Of a DNA stretch of 6,487 nt, positions 1 through 6,487 are shown piece after piece; positions within the stretch are counted from its first letter, which is position 1; every line of letters begins with the position of its first letter. This stretch comes from Acidobacteriota bacterium (GTDB lineage: Bacteria; Acidobacteriota; Terriglobia; Terriglobales; Acidobacteriaceae), in NCBI GenBank assembly GCA_021793595.1, contig JAJYSL010000245.1:1-6487 (forward strand), given 5' to 3'. The translations under genes and the position numbers were made by a program. The notes under the pieces are model-generated. The model was not told the origin of the DNA. It made no database searches and saw only the letters and a list, made by a program, of their open reading frames with translations.

Positions 1-2321
1 GGCGGGGAGACATAAATCTGCACGATCTCGGCGCCGGACCGCTCTGACGTATTCGTCACTCGCAGGGAAATCTGCACCTGATCGCCTGCCTCACTGACCT
101 GCAAATCACGATAACGAAACGTTGAGTAGCTGAGACCGTATCCGAACGGAAACTCCGGCTCGACATGAAATGTGTCGTAGTAGCGATAGCCGACGAAAAC
201 GCCCTCTTTATAGTTCACGTTATTCAGATCTTGCGTGCCGATCGCGCGCGAGGGAGCGTCCTGGAGGCGCTTCGGCCAGGAAAACGTGAGCTTGCCCGAT
301 GGATTCACATCGCCAAACAGCGCCTCCGCAATCGCCGTTCCGCCCTCCATCCCCGGATAAAAGGCATCCAGCACCGCGGGAACGCCGCCGAGCCAGTCCA
401 TCGTGAAAGGCGATCCATGGACCAGCACTACCACGGTCTTCGGATTGTAGGCGCTCAACCGCTCAATGATGTCTTGCTGTGCGGAGGGAAAGTCCATGTT
501 CAGGCGATCTTCTCCCTCCGTGTCGAGAGCATTATCCCAGCCACCCACAAAGATCACGGCATCGGCGGCGCGCAGTTTGTCGGCTACTGTCTTCAACACC
601 TTTTCGGCCTGATCCTTGGCCGCTGGATGCGCCCACTCCAGCCGCAGCGAGGCGTCGTCCTGAAACTGGTGATTGTAACTAACTTGGATAGGATAGACTT
701 GGCCTGCTTTCAGGTAAACGGTCGCCGTCTGCGTATTGACCGTTCCTTTGCCGCTCACGTAGATCACTGGCAGGTGATTAACACGCAGTCGGGCCTGATC
801 CTCAGCAGACAGGCGGAAGGTGTAATAGCCTGACTGGTCGGGAATGAGCCTTCCATCGTAGTTGGCGTGAAACTTTTCGGAGTGGAGCGTCGCGGGATCC
901 GGCGAGCGCATCACCCATGCGAAATCCAGCGCCGGCTCAACCCGCTCAAGGGCCGGCGCGGTGTCGCCGTTATTAAAATACTGCGCTGCCAGACCTTTCT
1001 TACCATGCACGGGCTGCCAATACTGCTGGCCAATCGTCTCAAAAACTCCGGCCTCGGGGATGTCGATGTACTCAACCTTTACCTTTTTGGCCAGCAGCTT
1101 TTGAATCCCTTCAAGAGGCGTCACCTCATACGGAGGACCGACTCCGGAACTCCCTCCGATACCAGCCCCGCATTGGTGGCGCGTGGCATTGGGACCTAGC
1201 ACGATCACGCGCCGCAGCCGATGCGCATCAAGAGGCAGAAGATGGTTGTCATTCTTGAGCAGAACGAGACTCTCTTCTGCGGCCTGAAGAGCTACGGCAT
1301 GTGACTCCCGCGTGTTGGCTGCTCCGCCAGTGTGCGGGTTGACGCCGCTGAGCAGTCCGGCAAAGTCCATGACCCTGAGGACGCGACGGACCTTATCGTC
1401 GACGATTGACTCCGGAACAGTGCCATTCTCCACGGCTTCCATCAGCGGCTTGCCGAACGGTGTGGTGTCCCAGTTGCCCCACGGCATGCCGACATCCAGA
1501 CCCGCAAGAGCGCCGGCCACCGTGTTGCGTGCCTGGTTGCCGTCGCTGCGCACCAGGCCCTTAAAGCCCCAATCCTCCTTCAGAACCTCCGTAATGAGAT
1601 ACTTGCTGTTGGCGGCATACTGGCCGTTCACGCCATTGGCCGCAGTCATGACCGCCCATGCGCCGCCCTGCTGCACGGCTGCCTTGAAGGCGGGAAAATA
1701 AATCTCATGCAGCGTCCGTTCATCGATGTTCGACATGTACCAGTTGCGGTTTTCTTCGCGGTTGTTGGCGGTGAAGTGCTTCACGCACGCAGCCACCTTC
1801 CGGCTCTGGAGCCCCCGGATCATTCCGACCCCAAGCTGGCCGCTCAGGTAGGGATCCTCTGACAGATATTCGAAGAACCGCCCGTCCAATGGATCGCGTT
1901 CGATATTGATGGCCGGCGCGGAGAGAATTGTCACTCCAGCGGCGCGCGCTTCCTTGCCCATAATGGCGCCCACCTTCTCAAAAAGTGCGGTGTCCCAACT
2001 GGCCGCCATGCCCACGCCTGAAGGAAAGGATGTGTCCTGCGCCGCGACCACTCCACGCGGCCCATCGCTGCCACGCATCGTGGGGATTTTCAGACGCGGC
2101 ACACCCATAAATTCCACGATTCCCGGCTTTGTGCCGCCAAAACACATCCTGACCTTCTCCTCAAGAGTCATCTTGTGGATGAGATCGTTAATGTGCTGCT
2201 CGGCAGCAGGCGTGGTCCGGTTGTAAGCGGATACCGGAGTGGGCTGCTGCGCCTCGCTATGCGCGCCGCCCCAGAAAACCAAAGATAACAGTGCGTAGTG
2301 GAGAAGAGCCGGTGTTCTCAT
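1..2321 (-). CDS. Secreted GH3 beta-glycosidase with inserted PA14 domain (C-terminus cut off by window edge)
   Basis: My translation from the ATG at 2321 stays open for 773 codons to the window edge. Family knowledge: GH3 enzymes release terminal sugars, often beta-glucose or beta-xylose, with retention of configuration. Residues 1-24 look like a signal peptide (hydrophobic LLSLVFWGG, likely cleavage after SEA), so the enzyme should be periplasmic or secreted. The GH3 N-domain spans about 40-320, with SDGPRG (85-90), GRFFEYLSEDPYLSG (147-161), KHFTANN (181-187) and candidate nucleophile Asp260 in VRSDGNQ. The C-domain starts near 345 and is split by a PA14 domain at about 442-566, a carbohydrate-binding insert that shapes the substrate site in related enzymes. 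The candidate acid/base is Glu602 in TEGEDR. FPFGYGLSYS (725-734) leads into a fibronectin-III-like domain that is cut off; perhaps 50-100 residues are missing. Odd: Trp after the nucleophile is Gly261, and the Tyr of the usual MSAYN motif is Ala228. Exact substrate cannot be told. Confidence 0.95.
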   Translation of the reverse strand, partial: MRTPALLHYALLSLVFWGGAHSEAQQPTPVSAYNRTTPAAEQHINDLIHKMTLEEKVRMCFGGTKPGIVEFMGVPRLKIPTMRGSDGPRGVVAAQDTSFPSGVGMAASWDTALFEKVGAIMGKEARAAGVTILSAPAINIERDPLDGRFFEYLSEDPYLSGQLGVGMIRGLQSRKVAACVKHFTANNREENRNWYMSNIDERTLHEIYFPAFKAAVQQGGAWAVMTAANGVNGQYAANSKYLITEVLKEDWGFKGLVRSDGNQARNTVAGALAGLDVGMPWGNWDTTPFGKPLMEAVENGTVPESIVDDKVRRVLRVMDFAGLLSGVNPHTGGAANTRESHAVALQAAEESLVLLKNDNHLLPLDAHRLRRVIVLGPNATRHQCGAGIGGSSGVGPPYEVTPLEGIQKLLAKKVKVEYIDIPEAGVFETIGQQYWQPVHGKKGLAAQYFNNGDTAPALERVEPALDFAWVMRSPDPATLHSEKFHANYDGRLIPDQSGYYTFRLSAEDQARLRVNHLPVIYVSGKGTVNTQTATVYLKAGQVYPIQVSYNHQFQDDASLRLEWAHPAAKDQAEKVLKTVADKLRAADAVIFVGGWDNALDTEGEDRLNMDFPSAQQDIIERLSAYNPKTVVVLVHGSPFTMDWLGGVPAVLDAFYPGMEGGTAIAEALFGDVNPSGKLTFSWPKRLQDAPSRAIGTQDLNNVNYKEGVFVGYRYYDTFHVEPEFPFGYGLSYSTFRYRDLQVSEAGDQVQISLRVTNTSERSGAEIVQIYVSP

Positions 2322-2333
2322 GATCTGGATATG

Positions 2334-2339
2334 TCCTCT
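2334..2339 (-). promoter_or_regulatory. Probable weak ribosome binding site of the GH3 gene
   Basis: On the minus strand AGAGGA lies 12 bases before the ATG at 2321. The spacing is longer than ideal, but it is the only purine-rich Shine-Dalgarno-like stretch close to this start. The start itself is supported by the signal peptide that follows directly. Confidence 0.35.
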
Positions 2340-2418
2340 GAGGTGGCCTGCCTTTGCCTTGAGTTCGTATCGGAACTTGCTTCGTGTTTGCGCCGATGCT
2401 AGGTCTCTGACCGCCTGA

Positions 2419-2431
2419 AGTTGTACCAACT
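2419..2431. promoter_or_regulatory. Short dyad AGTTG-TAC-CAACT, possible operator
   Basis: Two 5-base arms flank a 3-base centre, about 98 bases upstream of the GH3 ATG. Size and position would suit a dimeric repressor site, but the dyad is inside the larger inverted-repeat element and may simply be part of that structure. No regulator gene is in the window to match it to. Confidence 0.2.
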
Positions 2432-2443
2432 CTGGGTGCCCCA

Positions 2444-2473
2444 CCATGCGGCGTACTTGTTTTTGCCGCATGG
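2444..2473. repeat. Perfect 9-bp hairpin nested in the inverted-repeat element
   Basis: CCATGCGGC (2444-2452) and GCCGCATGG (2465-2473) pair perfectly around a 12-base loop that contains five T on the plus strand. The stem continues after a 2-by-2 internal loop with CCC (2439-2441) against GGG (2476-2478). No T-run follows the stem on either strand, so it does not look like an intrinsic terminator. Confidence 0.6.
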
Positions 2474-2560
2474 ATGGGATAGCACAAAATTATGCGGTCA
2501 CAGACCTAGTGGATACTTCATATCGATATCAACATTGCACTGTCCCTCTCGCGCAGCCCG

Positions 2561-2731
2561 ATGATCGCGGATTGTTTGGATTACATGGTTCCCGATTGGG
2601 AAATTCTGCAACGATATGAGGCACAACTGAGCTTTGAAATGACCGCAAGGACAGTTCGATCAAACAAGGACAACACGCCGGATGCTCCTATCTCCTATCG
2701 AACACTTTTTCCCCAGGTTAATCGGATGTAA
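2561..2731 (+). pseudogene. Short ORF, possible remnant of a small RYE-motif protein
   Basis: From ATG at 2561 (or 2585) to TAA at 2729-2731 there are 56 codons, and the frame is open back to a TAG at 2507-2509. The segment VPDWEILQRYEAQLSFEM recalls, from memory only, the start of short hypothetical proteins with an RYE motif followed by a helix rich in Leu, Glu and Arg. That helix is missing in this frame. One frame over, DRKDSSIKQGQHAG weakly resembles its continuation, which would fit a frameshifted relic. No clear ribosome binding site is seen. It is on the opposite strand to both flanking genes. It could equally be a chance ORF. Confidence 0.15.
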
Positions 2732-2904
2732 GACGACGAACTCCCGATCAAGATGTCGATGTTATCGCTTTCCGCTAATTCCTTGGTTCAATGGGTGCGC
2801 CCAGAGAATCAGCCTGCAATGATTGGCCGCTTCTGCGGCGTTATGTGCAAGGCGAGGTTCGCTGGCCCTCGTCTTACACCTGGCGGCGATTCACGGCGCC
2901 TCTT

Positions 2905-5900
2905 CTAAAAAAGTATCGTCAAAGATGCGAAGAGCTGGCGCGAGGTATCGCCCTGGCCTCCGGTCAGTGTGCCGAAACCGGTCCAACCCGTCTGGGGCGA
3001 ATACGAAGGAGGCGTGGTCAGGTTTTCATTGGGCGCGTTCCATATTGGATGGTTGGCGCCGTTTAAACCCTCGATCCGGAACTGAGCAAACATGCCTTCG
3101 CGGGGGAGCTTGAATTGCTTGTGAAACGCCGGGTTCCACATCGTGTAAGGGGGATTCCGTATGAATCCGACATTCAGCGGCGTCGTCCGCGGCTGCCATG
3201 GCCCCAGGGTTGTCCAGCAGCTCTCGCTGTTATTGAACCAGTGCGCATGGTTCTGACCTCCCACGGGGGCATAGCTGGTGCAACCAGGCGCACCGGTCAA
3301 AGTCGCGGACGGAAGCGACAAAGGGGTTCCAGTGCGCGTGATGATCGTCGAGTCCACCAGCCACCCATTTGCCAGAGCGCCCAGCAATCCGGTCTTCCTG
3401 GTGCCCGGAATAGGGTAGACAATATTCACCGCCACATAATGTCTTACATCGTTGAAATCAAGATTCTTTGTAGGATTGGCGTCACGAAAGGCTCCGTTGT
3501 TGAGATAACTGTCCCTGTCTATCCAGTTTGCGTAGGAATAGCTGAGCACAAAGTTCAGATTGCTTACCGTGCGGTTCACCCAGACATTGAGGGCGTTATA
3601 GTGTGTGCTTCCAGTCGGCGCGCTTGCATTCGTGACACCGTCAAAGAGCGGATAGTTCCGCTGCAGTTGCCAGGCTGGAATACTTGGGGAGGCACCCAGC
3701 AAGACAGTTGATGGCAATACGCCGTAAAAGGGGTTCGGAACGTTCGTGTTGCACTGCGAAATATCCACGTTGCAAGCCTGCTGCAGAGCCGTCGGGATGA
3801 TACCCAAGGAGGTTGACATGGGGATGGCATGAACCGTTGTGCCCGCGTATTGCACATCCAGCAGAGTCGAGAATGGCATTCTTCGCTGAAAACCGAAGGT
3901 CCAATGTTGCGTCATGCGAACGCGGCTACTCGGATCCTGGAAATTAGCGCCGTTCCCGGCATTCGTTTCCAAGCCTTCGCTAGACCCACTCGGTGCTATT
4001 GCACCGCCTGGATAGGGTGTTCCCGAGTTGAAATACTCGTCGGGAGTCAACCCCCCGTCCAGCGTGGAGACAAACGAAGTGGCCTGGCTATAACCAAAAT
4101 CGTCGGTGCCCTGATGCACCCACGGATAGAAAATTCCATATCCGCCACGGATTACGGTGTCGCGAAAAGCTGCCCAACTGAATCCAACCCGTGGCTGCCA
4201 GTCACGCCAGTGAACCGAGAAGGGAGAGCTTGGTGCGCCATTGACGCCAGCGAATAACCATCCGCCAAGAAGCGGGTTTGGCAGTTCGGAAGCCTTTGAG
4301 TAGTTGATCTGGCTGGTGTAGGGATTGGTGCAGGTGAGGCAGAAGCCGGCATTGATCCGATCGTGGCGATCGCGAGGCGACATGTTCACATCCCAGCGAA
4401 CACCGAGGTTCAACGACAAGCTGGGGAGAACCTTGTAATCGTCCTGAATAAACAGGCCGTAATAATGCTGGGTTATAAAAGTAGGCGTAATCCACGTGAC
4501 GCTCCCTGAAGCTGGATAGCCGAGAAGAATATCGGCGACCTCATTGCCTTGACCGGTGACAGCCTTAAAAGGGTTTTCCTGGGTATACGCCGAATTGAAA
4601 GCAAAGGTGCCGTTGGGATCTCCTAGCACTCCCGTAGGCGCTGACTGAACATCCATGAACTCGGCTCCATAGTGGAGGTTGTGGGGGCCGAGAACCTGCG
4701 TCACGCTCCCGGAAAAATCTGCGTCAGCGTTCGCACCGCCGTTTCCCGTATTACCAAAAAGAGGCGCCATGCTGGCGACCGATATGGAGGGAACAATATT
4801 TTGGTGCGATGTGGTGCCAACCGCCGGCATGGTCAGCCCCAGTTTGCTGGCCAAGAAGTTTTCCTGGAGCGCAACCCCTGTTGGTGCGAGCGAAGAGGCG
4901 TGCCCATAAGATGCTTTGAGGTCGAGCACCATGGATGGGGAAAAGATATGCGTCAAATCTGTAATGATGTTGTAATCGTTGCTCGTCGGGTTGGTCGATG
5001 TAATAGCGGCATTAGGAAAGTCGTTGCCCGCGGTGTACTCCTGGTCATGGTTATGTGTGAACAGGCCATAGATAGTCGTCTTTTCTGAAAGATTTTGATC
5101 GATCCGAATAATATATTGCTTATATCCGTAGGTAACCGGCTCCGTGACAAAGTAATTGCTGATGATGGTAGATACCTGCGGTGCAGGGTACATGGCGAGA
5201 ATTGCCTGTCCGATCGCGCTCATCCGCGACGCTGGAATTACATCGTTGGGGAATGGTTTTCTCGCATACGCGGTGCAGCCTCCCGATGAGTTTTTCGCCG
5301 CACAGTAGGTCGACAGTGGATCGTAAATCGTATAGCCCGAACCTGCGAAATTTCCGGTCCGCCAGGCGGTAGGCGGCACGGTCTCCGTTTCCGGCGTCGG
5401 CTCATGCTGTGTGAAACCTTCGAAGCTGGTAAAGAAGAAGGTTTTGTTTTTTCGGATTGGCCCGCCAACGTCTGCCCCGTAGGTACTGCGAATATTGATT
5501 GGCTTGCGGATGCCATGAAGATCCGAAATCCAGGTATTCGCATTCAAAGCCTGATTGCCGTAATACTCGTAGACCGATCCGTGGAGGTCGTTGGTGCCGT
5601 TCTTTACGTTCGCATTGATGGCTCCGCCCCCAATCCTCCCGTACTGCGCATCGTAGGGCATGGCGCTGACTTGCACCTGCGATGTAGCCTGCTCGCTGGG
5701 GACAAAGTGCCAAGTTCCACTGTCGCTCACCGGCGCCCCGTTGATATAGTACGAATTCTCATCTGTTTGCGCTCCGGACACGGTATAGAAGGTTCCAGTG
5801 GCCCGGGGTGTCACGTTAAAGGGATTGGCAAACACGTCCCGTACACCTTGAACAAACAGAACGTCATCGAAGATCAACAAGCCCGCTGAGGGCATGTTCT

Positions 5901-6444
5901 CCACCTTCATGCGATCGATTACGCCTTCCGTTGATGCTGAAACGGTGTCGAGGTCGACACGGCCTGCCGTGACTACAACTTGCTGCGTGGCGCTGCCTGG
6001 TTTCAGAGTTATATTCATTCCTAGTTTCTGCGCAGATTGCAGAGCTACATTGTTGTAGACCATCTGCTGAAAATCTGCAGCCGTGACCGTGACTCTATAT
6101 GTGCCAGGGAGAAGATAAAGCAGCGAATACTGCCCCTGCTTGTCAGTCTTCGTGGAATACGATACTTTCGTGTCCGCGTTGACCGCTGTGATGGAGGCGC
6201 CCGAAAGCGCGGCACCAGTCGAGTCCGTCACCTGGCCGGTGATGTTTGCGCGGAATTCCTGCGCGTGCACTGAGGACGCGATGCTAACCATGAACAGTCC
6301 CAGCGCAAGCGCCAAGAATGATAGAGAACGCCGCCCGGAGCGCCATACAAATGCCTCTTTCCGGGGAAAATAGGAAGTGCTCCGGCGATAGGATTCTTGT
6401 GAAAGAGTTTCCAATTGTGACACACGCAGCCTCAGGAATTCCAT
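2905..6444 (-). CDS. TonB-dependent receptor, Oar-like, with carboxypeptidase-regulatory-like domain
   Basis: This 1179-residue outer-membrane receptor should import a ligand using energy passed by TonB-ExbB-ExbD. I place the start at the ATG at 6444 because GGGAGG lies 4 bases upstream; the frame can be extended to a TTG at 6477, which has no such site. A basic stretch (RSGRR, 36-40) precedes hydrophobic SFLALALGLFMVSIASS and VHAQ, a signal peptide ending near 62 after an unusually long leader. A carboxypeptidase-regulatory-like domain (about 66-148, ITGQVTDSTGAALSGA) is followed by VVVTA and the plug (about 160-285, with SYYINGAPV and YDAQYGRIGGG). The rest is the barrel, with TFFFTSFEGF (335-344), YYGLFIQDDY (661-670), LNLGVRWD (678-685) and terminal Phe. 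Cysteine pairs at 381/390, 702/705, 891/898 and 1055/1076 may form loop disulfides. The downstream GH3 gene suggests a carbohydrate ligand, but no SusD-like partner is present, so the ligand is unknown. Confidence 0.93.
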   Translation of the reverse strand: MEFLRLRVSQLETLSQESYRRSTSYFPRKEAFVWRSGRRSLSFLALALGLFMVSIASSVHAQEFRANITGQVTDSTGAALSGASITAVNADTKVSYSTKTDKQGQYSLLYLLPGTYRVTVTAADFQQMVYNNVALQSAQKLGMNITLKPGSATQQVVVTAGRVDLDTVSASTEGVIDRMKVENMPSAGLLIFDDVLFVQGVRDVFANPFNVTPRATGTFYTVSGAQTDENSYYINGAPVSDSGTWHFVPSEQATSQVQVSAMPYDAQYGRIGGGAINANVKNGTNDLHGSVYEYYGNQALNANTWISDLHGIRKPINIRSTYGADVGGPIRKNKTFFFTSFEGFTQHEPTPETETVPPTAWRTGNFAGSGYTIYDPLSTYCAAKNSSGGCTAYARKPFPNDVIPASRMSAIGQAILAMYPAPQVSTIISNYFVTEPVTYGYKQYIIRIDQNLSEKTTIYGLFTHNHDQEYTAGNDFPNAAITSTNPTSNDYNIITDLTHIFSPSMVLDLKASYGHASSLAPTGVALQENFLASKLGLTMPAVGTTSHQNIVPSISVASMAPLFGNTGNGGANADADFSGSVTQVLGPHNLHYGAEFMDVQSAPTGVLGDPNGTFAFNSAYTQENPFKAVTGQGNEVADILLGYPASGSVTWITPTFITQHYYGLFIQDDYKVLPSLSLNLGVRWDVNMSPRDRHDRINAGFCLTCTNPYTSQINYSKASELPNPLLGGWLFAGVNGAPSSPFSVHWRDWQPRVGFSWAAFRDTVIRGGYGIFYPWVHQGTDDFGYSQATSFVSTLDGGLTPDEYFNSGTPYPGGAIAPSGSSEGLETNAGNGANFQDPSSRVRMTQHWTFGFQRRMPFSTLLDVQYAGTTVHAIPMSTSLGIIPTALQQACNVDISQCNTNVPNPFYGVLPSTVLLGASPSIPAWQLQRNYPLFDGVTNASAPTGSTHYNALNVWVNRTVSNLNFVLSYSYANWIDRDSYLNNGAFRDANPTKNLDFNDVRHYVAVNIVYPIPGTRKTGLLGALANGWLVDSTIITRTGTPLSLPSATLTGAPGCTSYAPVGGQNHAHWFNNSESCWTTLGPWQPRTTPLNVGFIRNPPYTMWNPAFHKQFKLPREGMFAQFRIEGLNGANHPIWNAPNENLTTPPSYSPQTGWTGFGTLTGGQGDTSRQLFASLTILF

Positions 6445-6448
6445 TAAG

Positions 6449-6454
6449 CCTCCC
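6449..6454 (-). promoter_or_regulatory. Ribosome binding site that decides the receptor start
   Basis: GGGAGG on the minus strand lies 4 bases before the ATG at 6444. It favours this start over the in-frame ATG at 6456 and TTG at 6477, neither of which has a purine-rich leader. A weaker alternative is GAGG six bases before an in-frame GTG at 6423. Confidence 0.5.
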
Positions 6455-6487
6455 ATGACGCAGAAATCCAGCGTCAAAAAACCTTAG

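Larger units (their letters stand above)
2399..2509. repeat. 111-bp inverted-repeat element (MITE-like or structured leader)
   Basis: CTAGGTCTCTGACCGC at 2399-2414 is matched by GCGGTCACAGACCTAG at 2494-2509. These are inverted arms of 16 bases with a single mismatch, 79 bases apart. Inside lie a perfect 9-bp hairpin (2444-2452 with 2465-2473) and a 5-bp dyad (2419-2431). CTAG sits at both outer ends. Because CTAG is its own reverse complement, it may be part of the repeat or a 4-bp target duplication, as made by IS5-type transposases that favour YTAR sites. There is no room for a transposase. The element ends 77 bases before the GH3 ATG, so if transcribed it would form a branched RNA in the GH3 leader. 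The arms are certain; the nature of the element is not. Confidence 0.65.
2322..2904. other. Intergenic region between receptor and GH3 gene
   Basis: These 583 bases contain no recognisable complete gene. They hold the 111-bp inverted-repeat element at 2399-2509, the 10-bp perfect palindrome ATATCGATAT at 2520-2529, and a short plus-strand ORF at 2561-2731. Two small hairpins lie closer to the receptor: TGGG/CCCA at 2792-2803 and GCCGC/GCGGC at 2826-2839. The second lies about 65 bases past the receptor stop and could help end its transcript, but no T-run follows it on the minus strand, so I do not call a terminator. I see no convincing -35/-10 pair. CATAAT at 2489-2494 (minus) resembles a -10 box but has no matching -35. 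The length of the gap argues that the GH3 gene is transcribed at least partly from its own promoter here. Confidence 0.6.

Noticed and set aside
165..833. 222-codon plus-strand ORF
   Set aside because: It is antisense to the GH3 gene, whose minus-strand frame carries clear motifs throughout. The plus-strand translation shows no recognisable domain and looks like a shadow of codon bias.
1312..2226. Further plus-strand ORFs (1312-1701, 1906-2226)
   Set aside because: Both are antisense to the GH3 catalytic domain, have low-complexity Ala/Pro/Ser/Thr-rich translations and no family resemblance.
2257..2487. 76-codon minus-strand ORF overlapping the GH3 start
   Set aside because: It lies in another frame, overlaps the GH3 signal peptide and runs through the inverted-repeat element. 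Its composition is basic, with Pro and Gly, and has no recognisable fold, so it is most likely a chance ORF.
2399..2509. Integron attC site
   Set aside because: Size and overall fold would allow it, but the ends lack the GTTRRRY and RYYYAAC core sites, and no integrase or cassette array is present.
2826..2839. GCCGC-TTCT-GCGGC hairpin as receptor terminator
   Set aside because: The stem is only 5 bp and no T-run follows on the minus strand, so it does not meet the pattern of an intrinsic terminator.
2791..3113. Plus-strand ORFs of 91 and 96 codons over the receptor 3' end
   Set aside because: Most of each is antisense to the receptor C-terminus, the two overlap each other in different frames, and neither has a recognisable motif.
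6472..6477. TTGACG as a -35 box for the receptor
   Set aside because: No -10-like hexamer occurs 16-18 bases downstream, and the receptor start and its ribosome binding site lie too close.

Overview
This window holds two genes on the minus strand. They read right to left: a large outer-membrane TonB-dependent receptor (2905-6444), then a secreted family 3 glycoside hydrolase (from 2321, running off the left edge of the window). A 582-base gap with no recognisable full gene separates them. The receptor is of the Oar-like type: a signal peptide, a carboxypeptidase-regulatory-like domain, a plug and a very long barrel. Large receptors of this design are abundant in Acidobacteriota, and together with a PA14-containing GH3 enzyme and moderately GC-rich DNA they suggest a soil-type acidobacterium (Terriglobia-like). 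This is an inference from protein style, not a proven placement.

Layout. 1-2321: GH3 beta-glycosidase, 773 codons visible, missing only its C-terminal end. 2322-2904: intergenic region. It contains a strong 111-bp inverted-repeat element (2399-2509) with a second hairpin nested inside it, two short dyads, and a 56-codon plus-strand ORF that may be a decayed gene fragment. 2905-6444: the receptor, with a good Shine-Dalgarno sequence just upstream of its ATG. 6445-6487: 43 bases of upstream sequence; the receptor promoter is probably outside the window. The many plus-strand ORFs across both genes are antisense shadows.

How they may work together. A receptor that could take up oligosaccharides and a secreted exo-glycosidase that could trim them fit a small carbohydrate-use locus. 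No SusD-like partner, regulator or inner-membrane transporter is visible, and the wide gap suggests that the hydrolase has its own promoter. The points most worth a second look are the inverted-repeat element upstream of the hydrolase and two substitutions at active-site positions of the GH3 enzyme.
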